A stretch of 64,000 nucleotides of DNA from Vespa crabro (lineage: Eukaryota; Arthropoda; Insecta; Hymenoptera; Vespidae), in the NCBI RefSeq assembly GCF_910589235.1, contig NC_060960.1, positions 10,157,619 through 10,221,618 on the forward strand, written 5' to 3'. The notes under the pieces are model-generated. The model worked only from the letters and a program-made list of their open reading frames with translations. It was not told the DNA's origin and ran no database searches. Positions 1 to 11,796 of this stretch are shown here, in pieces. How positions within the stretch are numbered: position 1 is the first letter of the stretch; the number at the start of each line of letters is the position of its first letter. The translations under genes were made by a program, and so were the position numbers.

Positions 1-215
1 AGAACAAACAGATATAACGACATTTCAAAAAATGGACCAATAAGAAAGGGACGTTTTTCTAAAGACGATCGTTCATTCGTTTACGCTTCGCGATTTCGTT
101 GTCATTCGTAATAATAATAAAAAGAACAAAAAAAAGGTTGTTAAAATACTTTTTGAAATAAAATTGATTGAGCGATGAATTTTTTTTTTTTTTTTCCTTA
201 TAGATAAAAAAAATA

Positions 216-344
216 TTAGGTGGACTGAAAAGTAATGTCGTTTCTGCACATGTCGATATTTGATTGTCATTTGTCAGCTCATTGTGTACTTCGATTTATT
301 CGATTTATCGAATTTAAGAAAGCGACATTACTTTCCGGTCCCTC

Positions 345-346
<2 letters not shown>
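216..346. mobile_element. Short mariner-type MITE with terminal inverted repeats
   Basis: The two ends are inverted copies of each other over about 28 bases. The shared core is AAAGTAATGTCG, preceded by GGAC(T/C)G(A/G) and followed by (T/C)TT. The element is bounded by TA on both sides, as expected for the TA target duplication of Tc1/mariner elements. At about 131 bp it has no room for a transposase, so it is a non-autonomous or internally deleted copy. The inner sequence contains a run of CGATTTAT-type repeats but no credible ORF. The right end runs straight into a TAA microsatellite. The family name is inferred from TIR style and TA ends, not from a database match. Confidence 0.7.

Positions 347-433
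<87 letters not shown>
345..433. repeat. (TAA)n microsatellite
   Basis: About 29 uninterrupted TAA units directly abut the right inverted repeat of the MITE. An ORF that reads as poly-asparagine crosses it and is not a gene. Confidence 0.95.
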
Positions 434-681
434 TAACAAGAACAATTCCATTGAAAGAAAGAAAAGTTGTTTTGTCTATACAAAATATGTTTTTAAAATT
501 AACCTTTCATTGGCGCGTTTACACGCGATTGAAGTAACCTAACGAACGATAATATTTCTAAAAAATTATCCATTTCTCGTGTATATATGATTAATAAACA
601 ATAAAATACATTTTATTGTTGAGCATTTGTTAAAGTTATAAAAAAGAATTTCGTAGAGAAAAGACGTATCTTAAAAAGTCT

Positions 682-682
682 T

Positions 683-729
<47 letters not shown>
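682..729. repeat. Compound (TC)n(TA)n microsatellite
   Basis: About twelve TC units are followed directly by about twelve TA units and then a T-tract. Sequence around it, 434-1080, is AT-rich with no gene seen. Confidence 0.95.
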
Positions 730-737
<8 letters not shown>

Positions 738-1158
738 CTTTTGTATACTTGTCAAGTTGTCATAATAAGACTCCCTTTGGGTGGTATGATATTTTTTTCA
801 AATCGGAATACATAGATAGAAGGCGCAAGCGTGACAATGAACCCTGTAAAAATGCACGCTTGCAAAAAACCGTCGGTAACAAAGGAATTGCAAATCTTTT
901 GTTGCATTCTACCTTTTATAAATTTCTTTCGAGGAATACAAAAGAGAATTAATAAGTATTTCGATATACGTTCAGTTAACATTTTAACATTCGTGTATTT
1001 TAAAATATTGAAAGAATAAGGAAGTGAACATGTTTAATGACAGAATCCTTACAATATAACTTTATCGATCAAGCTGCCTGTCTCTCTATATCAAGAGTTG
1101 GGTACGTCCCCATCACGCAGGATGTTTTTTTTTTGCTATTAACAAATTCTAACCTCAC

Positions 1159-1430
1159 CTGAAAATAAGACACGGTTTTAATTCTTTCTTCTTAATAGCA
1201 CCGAACGTTAACGAACATTACACGAGGACAGTTTTCTTTCATCGAAACAATCACATTTGGCGCGCACAAGGAAAAACAAAACCAACGTTTACAATGTATT
1301 ACACGACAAACTGGCACGCTCTTCTACTTCCGTTCGTTGCAATGAAACGAACAAAGCGTCATTCACCAGGAGGCGCTTCGCATCTTCTATCAGCTGATTT
1401 TTCCTTCCTAAACTCTCTGCCGCACGTGTC
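1159..1430 (-). other. Possible 5' untranslated exon of a gene to the left (or METTL1 promoter)
   Basis: This block is visibly richer in G+C than its surroundings and lies just upstream of METTL1. On the minus strand it ends with TTTTCAG followed by GTGAGG, which would be a good splice donor for a leftward gene lying outside the window. It also contains a CACGTG E-box (1423-1428) and a short inverted repeat GTTCGTT/AAACGAAC near 1330-1355. No ORF is convincing. It could equally be only the promoter of METTL1. Confidence 0.25.
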
Positions 1431-1629
1431 TACTTTCATAATATAATATATCGCGCGAATCTCTTTATGATCATGGACGTCAAGCTATTCGTATGTTACA
1501 ATTGCGTATAATTTTTCTTCTAATATTTTCTTTTCTTATTGTATTCTTTAAAGAAGTATTCGTGGTATGTAAATAATACCATTTCAAACCTTTAAAAAGT
1601 AACAATTGATACATATAACAGTATTCAAT

Positions 1630-2958
1630 ATGTCAACGTCAGTCTCATTACCACAAAAGAAATATTATAGACAACGTGCTCATTCCAATCCTATCGCGGA
1701 TCATTGCATAGAATAGTAAGGAATTACTTTAATAGAATGTTGATTTTGTTAAATTATTTGTCAATTAATTGTCGATTACTTTAAATCATTCTTCTTTCTT
1801 TCTTTTTTTTTTTGTTCTTTTCTTTGACACGTATGAAACAGTCCTATAAAACCAGATTTAATGGATTGGAGCACATTTTTTCCTCGATACTTTTCTAACG
1901 ATAAAGACGATGAAAGAAACAGGGATATTATTCAAAGGCATGTAGAATTTGCTGATATTGGTTGCGGTTATGGAGGCCTCCTTGGTAAGTTTGACTATAT
2001 TTCTATATTAATTTACTAAACATTGAAGATGGGGAAAAGAAAAAAAGAAAAATAATATATTTGTAAAATAGTTACTTTATCGCCAATGTTCCCTAATAAT
2101 TTAATACTTGGTATGGAAATCAGAGTTAAAGTATCAGATTATGTAACAGATCGCATAAGTGCATTGCGATCTCAAAATCCAGGACAATATGAAAATATAG
2201 CTTGCTTAAGGACCAATGCTATGAAATATTTACCCAATTACTTTCATAAAGGACAGGTATGAGAATTTAATTGACAAAATGATTCTTTATTGAAGAAATA
2301 ATGATACTTCAATTCTTCATTAACTTTTATAATTTATAGCTCTATAGCTAAATCAATCTTTACAATTTATATAGCTAAAGAAGATGTTTTTTCTATATCC
2401 AGACCCACACTTTAAAAGATCAAAACATAAATGGAGGATAATAAATAAAACTCTTCTAGCTGAATATGCATATGTCCTTGCAGAAGATGTAAATATTTGT
2501 TATTTTATTTCTAATATATATTTCCTTCTAATAATAATAATACAAAATAAATATGAATTTAAAGGCTATCATATATACAGTAACTGATGTAAAGGATTTA
2601 CATGAATGGATGGTACATCATTTTGAAGAACATCCATTATTTGAAAGTATACCTAAAGAAGAATGGGTAAGAGGTTCTCAATGAATAATTCTATTCTTTA
2701 TTTTAATTGAATTTTTTTATATACTTTTTTTTATAACTTTACATTCACTTAAGATTTTCATATTTCATAATGATTTAATATAATTTAATATATTTCAATA
2801 ATTAAAAATATTCTGTTATATTAAAGGCTAAAGATCCTATAGTTGAGAAACTTTATGAAAGTACGGAAGAAGGCCAAAAAGTAACAAGAAATAGAGGAGA
2901 TAAATTTTTAGCTATATTTAAACGAATTGCCGATCCAAATGTTATAAAAACAAGCTAA
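1630..2958 (+). CDS. METTL1: tRNA (guanine-N7-)-methyltransferase, METTL1
   Basis: Catalytic subunit of the METTL1-WDR4 (yeast Trm8-Trm82) complex, which methylates G46 in the variable loop of a subset of tRNAs using S-adenosylmethionine. Six exons join in frame: 1630-1715, 1842-1984, 2072-2256, 2375-2488, 2565-2666 and 2827-2958, giving 253 aa, the usual animal length. The SAM-binding motif DIGCGYGG is at residues 67-74 and the family signature YPDPHFK at 146-152. A TITDV-like strand (YTVTDVKDLHEWM) follows in exon 5. The start is the first ATG (MSTSVSLPQKKYYRQRAHSN), whose KYYRQRAHSNP wording is conserved in the family. The poly(A) signal AATAAA lies at 2985-2990, and the gene converges on CFAP65 only 72 bp away. 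WDR4 is not in the window. Confidence 0.96.
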
Positions 2959-2984
2959 CGTACGATACACTATGTATCTGCTAA

Positions 2985-3006
2985 AATAAATATCATTTTT
3001 TTTATT
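2985..3006. terminator. Back-to-back poly(A) signals of METTL1 and CFAP65
   Basis: AATAAA on the plus strand (2985-2990) lies 27 bases after the METTL1 stop. TTTATT at 3001-3006 is AATAAA on the minus strand, 25 bases after the CFAP65 stop. The signals face each other with ten bases between, so the two mature 3' ends probably overlap or nearly touch. Confidence 0.65.
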
Positions 3007-3030
3007 GAGATCTAAATAATTCATAAATTA

Positions 3031-4694
3031 TTAATCCATAAAAGAAACTCTATATTGTTTGAGACGATTTCTTAAGATATCATAAAATTCATCCTCAACT
3101 TTATCATTTGCTTGTAATACGGGTATTAGTTTTGTATCGTTTAAGTGCCTGATATCTTTTTGTATACATAAATGTTCAGTTTCCAAATGAAATTCTTCGT
3201 GTATTATAAAAAATAGCATCTAAAAATATTGCAAAATAAAATTAATATATGAAAAACTTCGAATAATATTATCTCACCTTTTCTAATATAGTTGCAATTA
3301 ACTTTTTTGGTGGTGCTATATATGATTTCATTATTAATTTTTCACTTTCTAATGGATTTGTAAAAAATTGAGAATAATACAAGTGTGGTCCATTAAGTGC
3401 ATATTCTTGAATTGTATGTTTAAATGTTCTACTATTAAGAATATCCCTAGAAAAATGTATAGATCTTTTAATTATTAGATAGAATTTATAATATTATCAC
3501 AAATATTACCATATCATTCCTTCTAAAATGAACAATATCATTTTAGTATGTCCATAATTATTAGAAGATTTTATATTGTCTTCTATCTGAAGTTCATCAG
3601 TTGGAGCCATTTTTAATTCTTCCATTAATTTGATTCTTAAAAGAATATCTTCTGGACTGTATATATTACATTGTAAGGACAATGCTTTGCAAAATATGTC
3701 AGGCTTTCCTTCTGGTTTTGATGGTAATTGCTAAAATAAAAGAGATATCATTTATTAAATATTTATTATATGCTTTTAAATATTTGACAAATAATTATTA
3801 CATCTATTATTTCAAATCCTTACTGGAAAGTGTTCACCTTTTTCTGTAAAAATAAATTCTGACTCCAATTGTTTACGTATCTCATTATATTTATAAATAC
3901 TTCTTTGAAAAATTCGTCTTTGGCTAATATTAATAAATTCACAAATTACGCTAATATTTACTTGACAAGTTAAACTTTTTGTATTAATTATTACACGAAA
4001 ACTTTGATGTTTTCTAGGCTGTATTACACCTTTTTTGGGATGTACTTCTATATTCCATAATTCTGATACATTATTACTATAATAAAAAAGATGACTTATT
4101 TAATGAATATTTATTATAATATGAATTTGAAGATTTAACGTAATTACAAACTTTTTCCATGTATAGGAAAATCTATCGTGTTTTGTAGCATTATACATCA
4201 CAAATATTTTAACAACACGGCTATGTATACTTGTGCATAAGTGTATATAATCAACCGAAAAATATATTGGTAATTCATTAATTTCATCATCATCAAAATT
4301 AGGTAGAATTTCTTTTATCACTTTAGGTGGATATACAATAGATGGTTGGCTACTTATAAATAATTTTGTTTTTTTATCGCCGAAAGTAATAGGAAGATAT
4401 ACCTGAATAAATTTTATATTTATTTAAAAATAATATACCTCCAAAAAAAACAATATTGAAAAAGGTCATATTTTGATACCTCAATTGCTGTAAATTGTTT
4501 AAGATGATATTTAAAAATAAGAGGTGTAAGAGATTGTGGCTCTGCAATACCATCTGGATTTAAACATGCAAATATTTCTGAATGATAGATTTGATTTATT
4601 TTATGTAGGTCAGTAATATCCACAGTATATGGTAAATAATTATTTGTATAATTATAAATCCAATATATCTAAAAGTCAATATTAATTTAAAAAG

Positions 4695-4732
<38 letters not shown>

Positions 4733-7700
4733 ATATATAGTAAAATAATATTTAGAAAATCTCTTAATAATTAACCTGATGTTGTGCTTTCTTATTGGCA
4801 AAATAAGTGTCCAATTTTACAGTTTGTGGATAAAGTAAATATAGTTCTTTTTCAGATCCTGATAAAGCTTCTACTTGCATATACAAAAAAATATGGCGTT
4901 CATGGCCAATATTTAAATCCCATTTTACTTGAGTTTTTCCCAATAATAAATAACGTAATTCTATATTAATTGTAATTATTTCTTTTGGCTTTGAGAGAAA
5001 GAGAGAGAGAAAACAAAATTGAATTATATTAATTTATGTGGAACAAGTGTAGTTGATCATTTTGTTTACCTTTACTAATCCTGATTGTGGATAAATAGAA
5101 CATACTTTCCTATGAACACAATCAAATTCCATATATCGAAATGAGAGACCTCGCGATTTACTTATTTTTTTACAAAAGCATAATTGTATTCTTTTAATAT
5201 CCCATGTAGTATTCACTGATGTTGGATTAGATATATATAATTTTATACGTACAGGATTTTCATGCAATAACATTGGCGGGAAAAATATATTTTGTGTTTC
5301 TTTCTCATATGGCAATATATTTTTCAACATAATATTCAATCTATATAAAGAAACGTAATATAACATAAAGTCTCGTCTTTTTATAATGTCTAAATACAAA
5401 TATTATAAACTTAATGAAACATACCTATTTACTTCTATTATTTTCCATAAATTAATTTTAGATATTGATGAGCAAATTCCATAAAATTGTACATCTTCGA
5501 TCTATCGTGTGAAATTATAATTATTCTTAAATCAAATCTCAAAATGAAAAATTTCAAAGTATTGCATATTTACTTTTAAAGTGGGCAATTCACACATACA
5601 ATAAACATTGCATATTTTTCGAGGTAATTGTATGTAACTTATATTATCCGTCGAAGAATTTATTCTTACTATATATTTAATCACTATTTCATAAAATCCT
5701 GAAGTGTATGGAGTAAGAGATACAACGATTTTTTTTGACTTTCTTGAAAGAACAGTCTCAGAAAGTGGATATATTTTTACATCATGTTCTATAGATCCTA
5801 TTGGCCAAGATTTATGACAACATATTATTTTGAAAGGTATATTGACAGAACTGAAGTTATAAAGATAAAAACTCTTAGTTTTTGTATTTCCATATAGTTG
5901 TACATCAAAATTCAATTTATTAGGTATTGCCTGTCAATTTAAAACATATTAATAAGTTATAAATTATTAAACAAATATATGTTACGTGAATTACCACAAG
6001 TAAACCAGCTTCACATTTCCCAGTAACATGCAATATTATGCTAATTTCTGCTCCAACAGGTAAATCATTTTGTATGATCGTCAGAATACATTTAATATCA
6101 AAATTATATTCACCACATTCGGTAGGATGAAATACCCATTCATAAGAATGAATATCATTAGCATAGATCTGGCCCTTCAAATGTGGAATAATCAATTGTG
6201 ATGGTACATTCAAAAATTCATACCTATAAATTGTTTATTGTTATAAAAAACAAATTATTCATTTACACTGATTGAGTTCAATAACATATTACATAATAAT
6301 GTGACGAGTAAGGTTTCTTATAAGTATTTGTTCTTTTTGCTGTGTATCTAGATGTGTTGTAACAAATGTTATTGGATTATTATTAAAACTAATGTTTGCA
6401 TATTCTGTATATCCTTTAAAACTAATATAATCTTTGTTCTTTAGATTTCCATTAAAACATATGGCCCATTGTTCCATATATAAATGTTCTCCCATCATTT
6501 TAGGACACATTTGAACTACCACTATCTGATAATCTCTAAAATATTAAAAAATTATTTTATCTTATAATCTTAATATTAAATTGTTATTATAATCTTAAAA
6601 TCTTACTCATAAATAATTCCTAACATTGGTTTGACAACAAAATGGCTATCTGCTGGAGGCAAAAAGCGAAACATTAAAGGCAAATGGCCAAATTTCTTAA
6701 TTACAAATGTAGTATATACTGATAGTGATGGAATACATGGTGGTAGTACAATCATTGATGGTAATTCATACTGAGGAATCCATCCTGCAGAATTAGTAGG
6801 AAAAGAATGCCCTGTAAACATGATAAATCATTTTTATATATTTTTTGTAGATAATCAGAAGAAATTATTTTTTATAAATAGATTTCACCTATTACTCGTA
6901 TGCATGTAAAGGAAGGAATCACAAAAATTTTGTTTCCTTCTTTTCCTTCTTCTCTTGGATCTTTATCAAAAAAATATCCAATGAAATGCTTTGTATATAA
7001 ATTGTTTTCTTCATTAGGTTGAAAAATGATTTCAAACAGAGCAGAATGGTTTGGACATATTTTTGCAATGCGTGGCTCTATTTTAAAGACTCCAGTAACA
7101 TCTAAAATATTTTCATTTTATATTATTATTAAAAATATTTATTATTATTAAATAGAATTACCTTGATCCCACTTGAGTAATAAATTCGTTTTATTATGAT
7201 TTGTAAAACAAACAGTTTGGTGAGTTCTATTTATTTTATTTTTTGTATCGACCTGACTACAATCAAAATAATTTTTAGATAAAGATATTAGTTCTAAATT
7301 TCCTTTCTTAATATTAATACTATCACTCATATATTCTTCAAAACCATTTTGTTCTTGCGAACTAAATTTGTCTGAATCTAAGTTAATCTCAGATTGGTGA
7401 TGAATCGATGTACAAAATCCAAATAATTTTATAATAATAGGACTCTATATATATATACACATATACATATATATGTATAAATATTTGTATTATTGTTAGT
7501 ATTAAAATAAAATTAGATAACATTATGATCAATTAATTTACCTGATATAATATCAAACATGGTAAATGATATACATAAATTCCTTCTTCAGTTGGTATAA
7601 AAGTTATTGTTATATATTTATAATCATCAGGATTAAGTATGCCTTGTTTGATATCTAATTTAAAGTGTCTTTGTTCTATATCGATATCAAATGCAAATGT

Positions 7701-7813
7701 CGCTTTTACTTTTGAATGATTTGAAAGTTTTATTTGTTTTTTCACTTGCATATATTTTTTTGAACATTTTAATATAACTTTATTTGCTGATGATGAAATT
7801 TTAGGACCTAAAA

Positions 7814-7848
<35 letters not shown>

Positions 7849-8364
7849 ATATAAATCTTGAATTAAAACTAGTACTATATATAACATACAACAAAAAAAA
7901 AATAATTACAACTAGTTATTTAACATTTACCAATACAAGTTCCACAAGCAATAATTTTTATATATGTAGAAACAGTGCCAGTAATAATAAAATAATCCAC
8001 ATTTTTAGAACATGGTACAACTGGTCGATATTGTACTTCACAGGAGAAAGATTGTTCAGGTAGTAAAGTCCAGGTATACGACTTCAAATTAAAAACATGA
8101 TCTATAGGATTTGTTACAGGATCTCTTTGTGCTTCATAAAATTGTTCTTTCTGAAGTAAATATAAATTTAGACTGTTACTTCAATTATGAAAGCCATGAA
8201 TACAATGAATTGAATAGACATATGATTAGAAATTAAAAAGAATAAATTCTACTAACGCAACTTTCATTCATTATCTTAATTGATTTAATAATCGTTTTAC
8301 CCATTTCAACTTCACCGAAATCAATTATTTTGATATCTTTTGTATCACAGCAGTACTGTGACAT
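3031..8364 (-). CDS. CFAP65: Cilia- and flagella-associated protein 65 (CFAP65/CCDC108)
   Basis: A structural protein of motile cilia and sperm flagella built from ASH/MSP-like immunoglobulin folds; mammalian CFAP65 is needed for sperm flagella. In an insect the likely site is the sperm tail. Eighteen exons join in frame: 8364-8257, 8150-7931, 7807-7542, 7444-7162, 7101-6889, 6811-6607, 6535-6293, 6223-5995, 5930-5574, 5501-5425, 5340-5070, 4988-4776, 4668-4480, 4402-4152, 4076-3824, 3730-3510, 3446-3278 and 3219-3031, for 1318 aa (human about 1925). Family landmarks include YVYHLPCLILYQ, GHSFPTNSAGWIPQYELP and the IFACLNPDGIAEPQ block. No transmembrane segment was evident. The exon 14 donor was set to GTTTGT at 4151 because a later GT would put a stop at the next junction. 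Close alternatives are other ASH-repeat proteins such as CFAP47 or Hydin, but the order of blocks fits CFAP65. Confidence 0.92.
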
Positions 8365-8720
8365 TTTCTTTTTTTTTTTTTTTTAATTTATTTATTTAAA
8401 TTAATAAATTATTCTTCTTTATTAAACTTGTACGAAAATAATTGTTTGACTTATTTGAAATCCATGAAAATTCGCTCCATTTATTTTTACATACAACGCC
8501 ATCTACATTTGTAGATAACTAAAGTTCTAGTATTATAGTCACGTGCCATAATTAGCGTCTTTTGTAGCGCGAAAAAATGTTAAAAAATTGATTAGTAATT
8601 CCTAACAAGAAAGTTCGTGTGTGTATTTAATTTTTAAAATTTTTCAATTATTATATATATATATATATATACATACATATAAATATACGTGATAAATTTT
8701 AGAATTAGTTATCGGTAACA
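8365..8720. promoter_or_regulatory. Shared upstream region of CFAP65 and POGLUT2/3
   Basis: The start codons of two divergent genes lie 356 bp apart, so both promoters must fit here. A CACGTG E-box sits at 8540-8545 within GTCACGTGCC. An AT repeat at about 8652-8670 and a T-tract next to the CFAP65 start fill much of the rest. No clear TATA box was seen. Confidence 0.6.
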
Positions 8721-11040
8721 ATGAAATTTTTAGCATATATATTTTTATTAATTATTTTTGAAAAAATGAATTATATCGTATTATCATCAAAAATTAAAAT
8801 AAATCCTACGAAAACGATAATTTGGGGTCCCGGCTTGAAGCCTGATAAAATTACGATGCGAGCAAGATATTTTTTTTTACAGCTTGTAGATACACAAGGA
8901 CAAAAGTTAGTAAATATTTTTGTTTATATCATTTGTTAATGTGTTTATTAAATTATATTAATTAAAAAATAAATAAATAAAAATAAAAATAATAACCGTT
9001 TCTTTTTTTATATTGAATCATTGTAAATTTATGAGCATGTATACGAGATATTAAATTTTTGTCTTAACAATCTAAACTTGCAGAATTTTTCGATTTTTAA
9101 CAAATGTAATTAATTATAATAAATTGATTTATAAAATAGTTAATGACATATGCTGCAGCTTAACTGTTTCACCTGGTGCAGGAATTGTTACTGCTGTAAT
9201 AAAAGGCCAAACTTGGAACAAACAAGCGTGTCATATATGGACACAAGTCCTTGATTGTAAAGATGGTAGTTTTATTATACGTTATAAACTTCATAACACT
9301 TGTTTGAATGTGACTTTGTATATAAAAGTAAACGGACAAGATTTACAAATTCTTCCATTAAAGATTATAGGTAGGTTCATATAATATTAAAAATTTTCAT
9401 AAAAATCATTGAAGATTTTTCTAGGTCCTGTATACGAGGAAGAATGCTATTGTCCAAATACTAACTTCAACGATTGGTTAAATAATTATGAATGCCCTAA
9501 TAATTATGCACAAATTACTTCTGATCTTACTCCTTTCGCAAGTGTTGATTTCAATAAAATACGTAATACTTTGATTAAAAATTATGACAAACCTAACAGT
9601 GTTAGTCTTTGTCATTATATTATAAAAAATAATAGAGTAAGCATTTTCTATTATTTTAAAATATTTTCTTTGCACTCTGATCTATCCTTAATTCAATAAT
9701 ATTAGATTTATAGAAAATGTTATGGACAACATGTAGGATTTAAAATATTTATGGATGCAATATTGCTTTCTCTTGCACGCAAAGTAATCCTTCCAGATGT
9801 AGAATTTTTTGTTAATTTGGGAGATTGGCCGCTTGTACCAAAAGAAGAAGTGAATTATCCTATTTTTTCATGGTGTGGATCTATCGATACAAAAGATATT
9901 GTTATGCCAACATATGATATTACAGAATCATCTTTAGAAGCTATGGGAAGGTAAAAATGAATTAATAATTAATCAATATTGTTTCACTTTATTTCCGATT
10001 CGATTTATTATATCTAATTCTATTTATCTGTTCAATTGATCTTTGAAAAAAAAAAAAAGAATAACTTTATTATGCTATATACTACATAGTACAAGTTACA
10101 AACGTTAATAATTTAATTAAATTCTTTTTTATGTAATATGAATGCATTACTAAAAACAAAAAAAAAAAGAGTAATGCTAGATATGTTATCTGTACAAGGT
10201 AATACAGATACCCCATGGGAAAAAAAAATAGAAAAATTATTCTGGCGTGGCCGTGATGCCCGTAGAGAACGTCTTGATCTCATAGACATTTCCAGGAAAC
10301 ATCCAGACTTATTCAATGTATCACTTACCAATTTCTTTTTTTTTAAGAATGAAATAGAGAAATATGGTCCTGCACAAAGTCATATTTCATTTTTTCAATT
10401 TTTTAAGGTAAACATGTACATGAATCTAACATAAAGAATCGATCTTCTTAACAAAAATTTTATGTATAAAAAAAAAAAATATTAATATGTTTATTATCTA
10501 TAATTTTAATGTTTCTATAGCACAAGTATCAGCTGAACATCGATGGTACAGTGGCAGCATACAGATTTCCATATTTACTAGCAGGAGATTCTTTAGTACT
10601 GAAACAAAAATCTAAGTATTATGAATTTTTTTATAATGATTTAATACCTGAAACACATTATGTACTAGTAAAAAGGGATTTATCAGATTTAGTTGAGAAA
10701 ATTAAATGGGCCAAAGAAAATGATAAGATTGCTTTAAACATTTCAAAAACTTCTAGACAATTCATAAGAGATAATCTGTTACCGCAGCATATTTTTTGTT
10801 ACTACAGCGTGCTTCTCCAAGTACGGGTCAAGAATCATTTATTCAAATTATTTATTATATTTTCTATTATATTTTTATCTGTCATAAAATATCATACTTT
10901 TTTTTATCATTTTATTTTAGGAATGGAGTAAACGTCTTACTAATAAGATCAAGATATTAGATAATATGGAGGAAGTTTTACAACCACAGCATTCCTGTAA
11001 ATGTAATATTGATGATGTAAATTTAAAGGATGAACTTTAA
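8721..11040 (+). CDS. POGLUT2: ER protein O-glucosyltransferase 2/3 (KDEL-motif protein KDELC)
   Basis: A lumenal ER enzyme that transfers glucose from UDP-glucose to serines of EGF repeats, as in Notch. Seven exons join in frame: 8721-8905, 9159-9370, 9425-9636, 9706-9950, 10170-10407, 10521-10820 and 10921-11040, giving 503 aa (human POGLUT2 is 502). An N-terminal signal peptide (about residues 1-22) leads into a filamin-type domain (WGPGLKPD, then VLDCKDGSFIIRYKL). The CAP10/GT90 domain follows, with HVGFKIFMDAILLSL, FVNLGDWP, IFSWCGSIDTKDIVMPTYD and WRGRDARRERL near residue 310. The protein ends exactly in KDEL, the ER retrieval signal. Whether it is orthologous to POGLUT2 or POGLUT3 cannot be told. 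The exon 5 acceptor follows an A-tract and is unusual. Confidence 0.95.
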
Positions 11041-11796
11041 TTGTTAATCAATGGATTAAATCTTTAACTATCAACTTCACATTTTTTGATCATTAAGTTT
11101 AAGACACTAAATATATTTCTTTTATTTTGTTATTTTTATAAACACTATTTTTACTATATTACATTATTCCATGATAAACTATGTGCTCTTATAAATTACA
11201 TTATCATCTCCTTTGTAATTTAGAAATAGAAAGAGGAATATATGTTTCTATATCCAGATCCCTTCAAAAAGTATTCTTTTTATAATAGAATAACAAAAGC
11301 TTTAGTCAAGTTTACATACATCCTTGAAAGAAACATTATCATTTTCATTCTAATAACAAAATAATATCATTATTAACTCATAAATTGAAATGTTTAATGA
11401 AATGGTGACAAGTACAAAAGCTAAAATACATCTTAATAGAACTTACTCTTACATAACATAATGTAGAGAAATAAGACAATAACACAAAACACATCTCGCG
11501 AAATTAAAGAAAAATTCTATATTCTATCGATTTCCTTAATGTCATTATCATTTAATCTATAAAACATATTAATAAAAAAAAAAAAAAAACAAAAAAAAAA
11601 AAAACAAAAAAAAACTCCGAAAAAAACTAAAAAAAAATTCTTAATATTATATCGAATAATTAGATTAATATTTCCATTCAACAATAGTACTATAGTAGAA
11701 TTGTTCCAGTAAAAATAAAATTTTACAAGAAATATTTCTCAGAGAGTAAAACACTTATATTTTTTTAAACTATAGATTAATTTGCAATAGTTTATT
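11041..11796. other. Intergenic 3' regions between POGLUT2/3 and SS18
   Basis: This holds the 3' untranslated regions of two convergent genes. It contains a run of A-tracts at about 11572-11632 and otherwise AT-rich sequence. No ORF or RNA gene was recognised. Confidence 0.6.

Noticed and set aside
235..537. ORF with a long poly-asparagine run
   Set aside because: It reads from the MITE into the TAA microsatellite; both parts are repeats and there is no domain.
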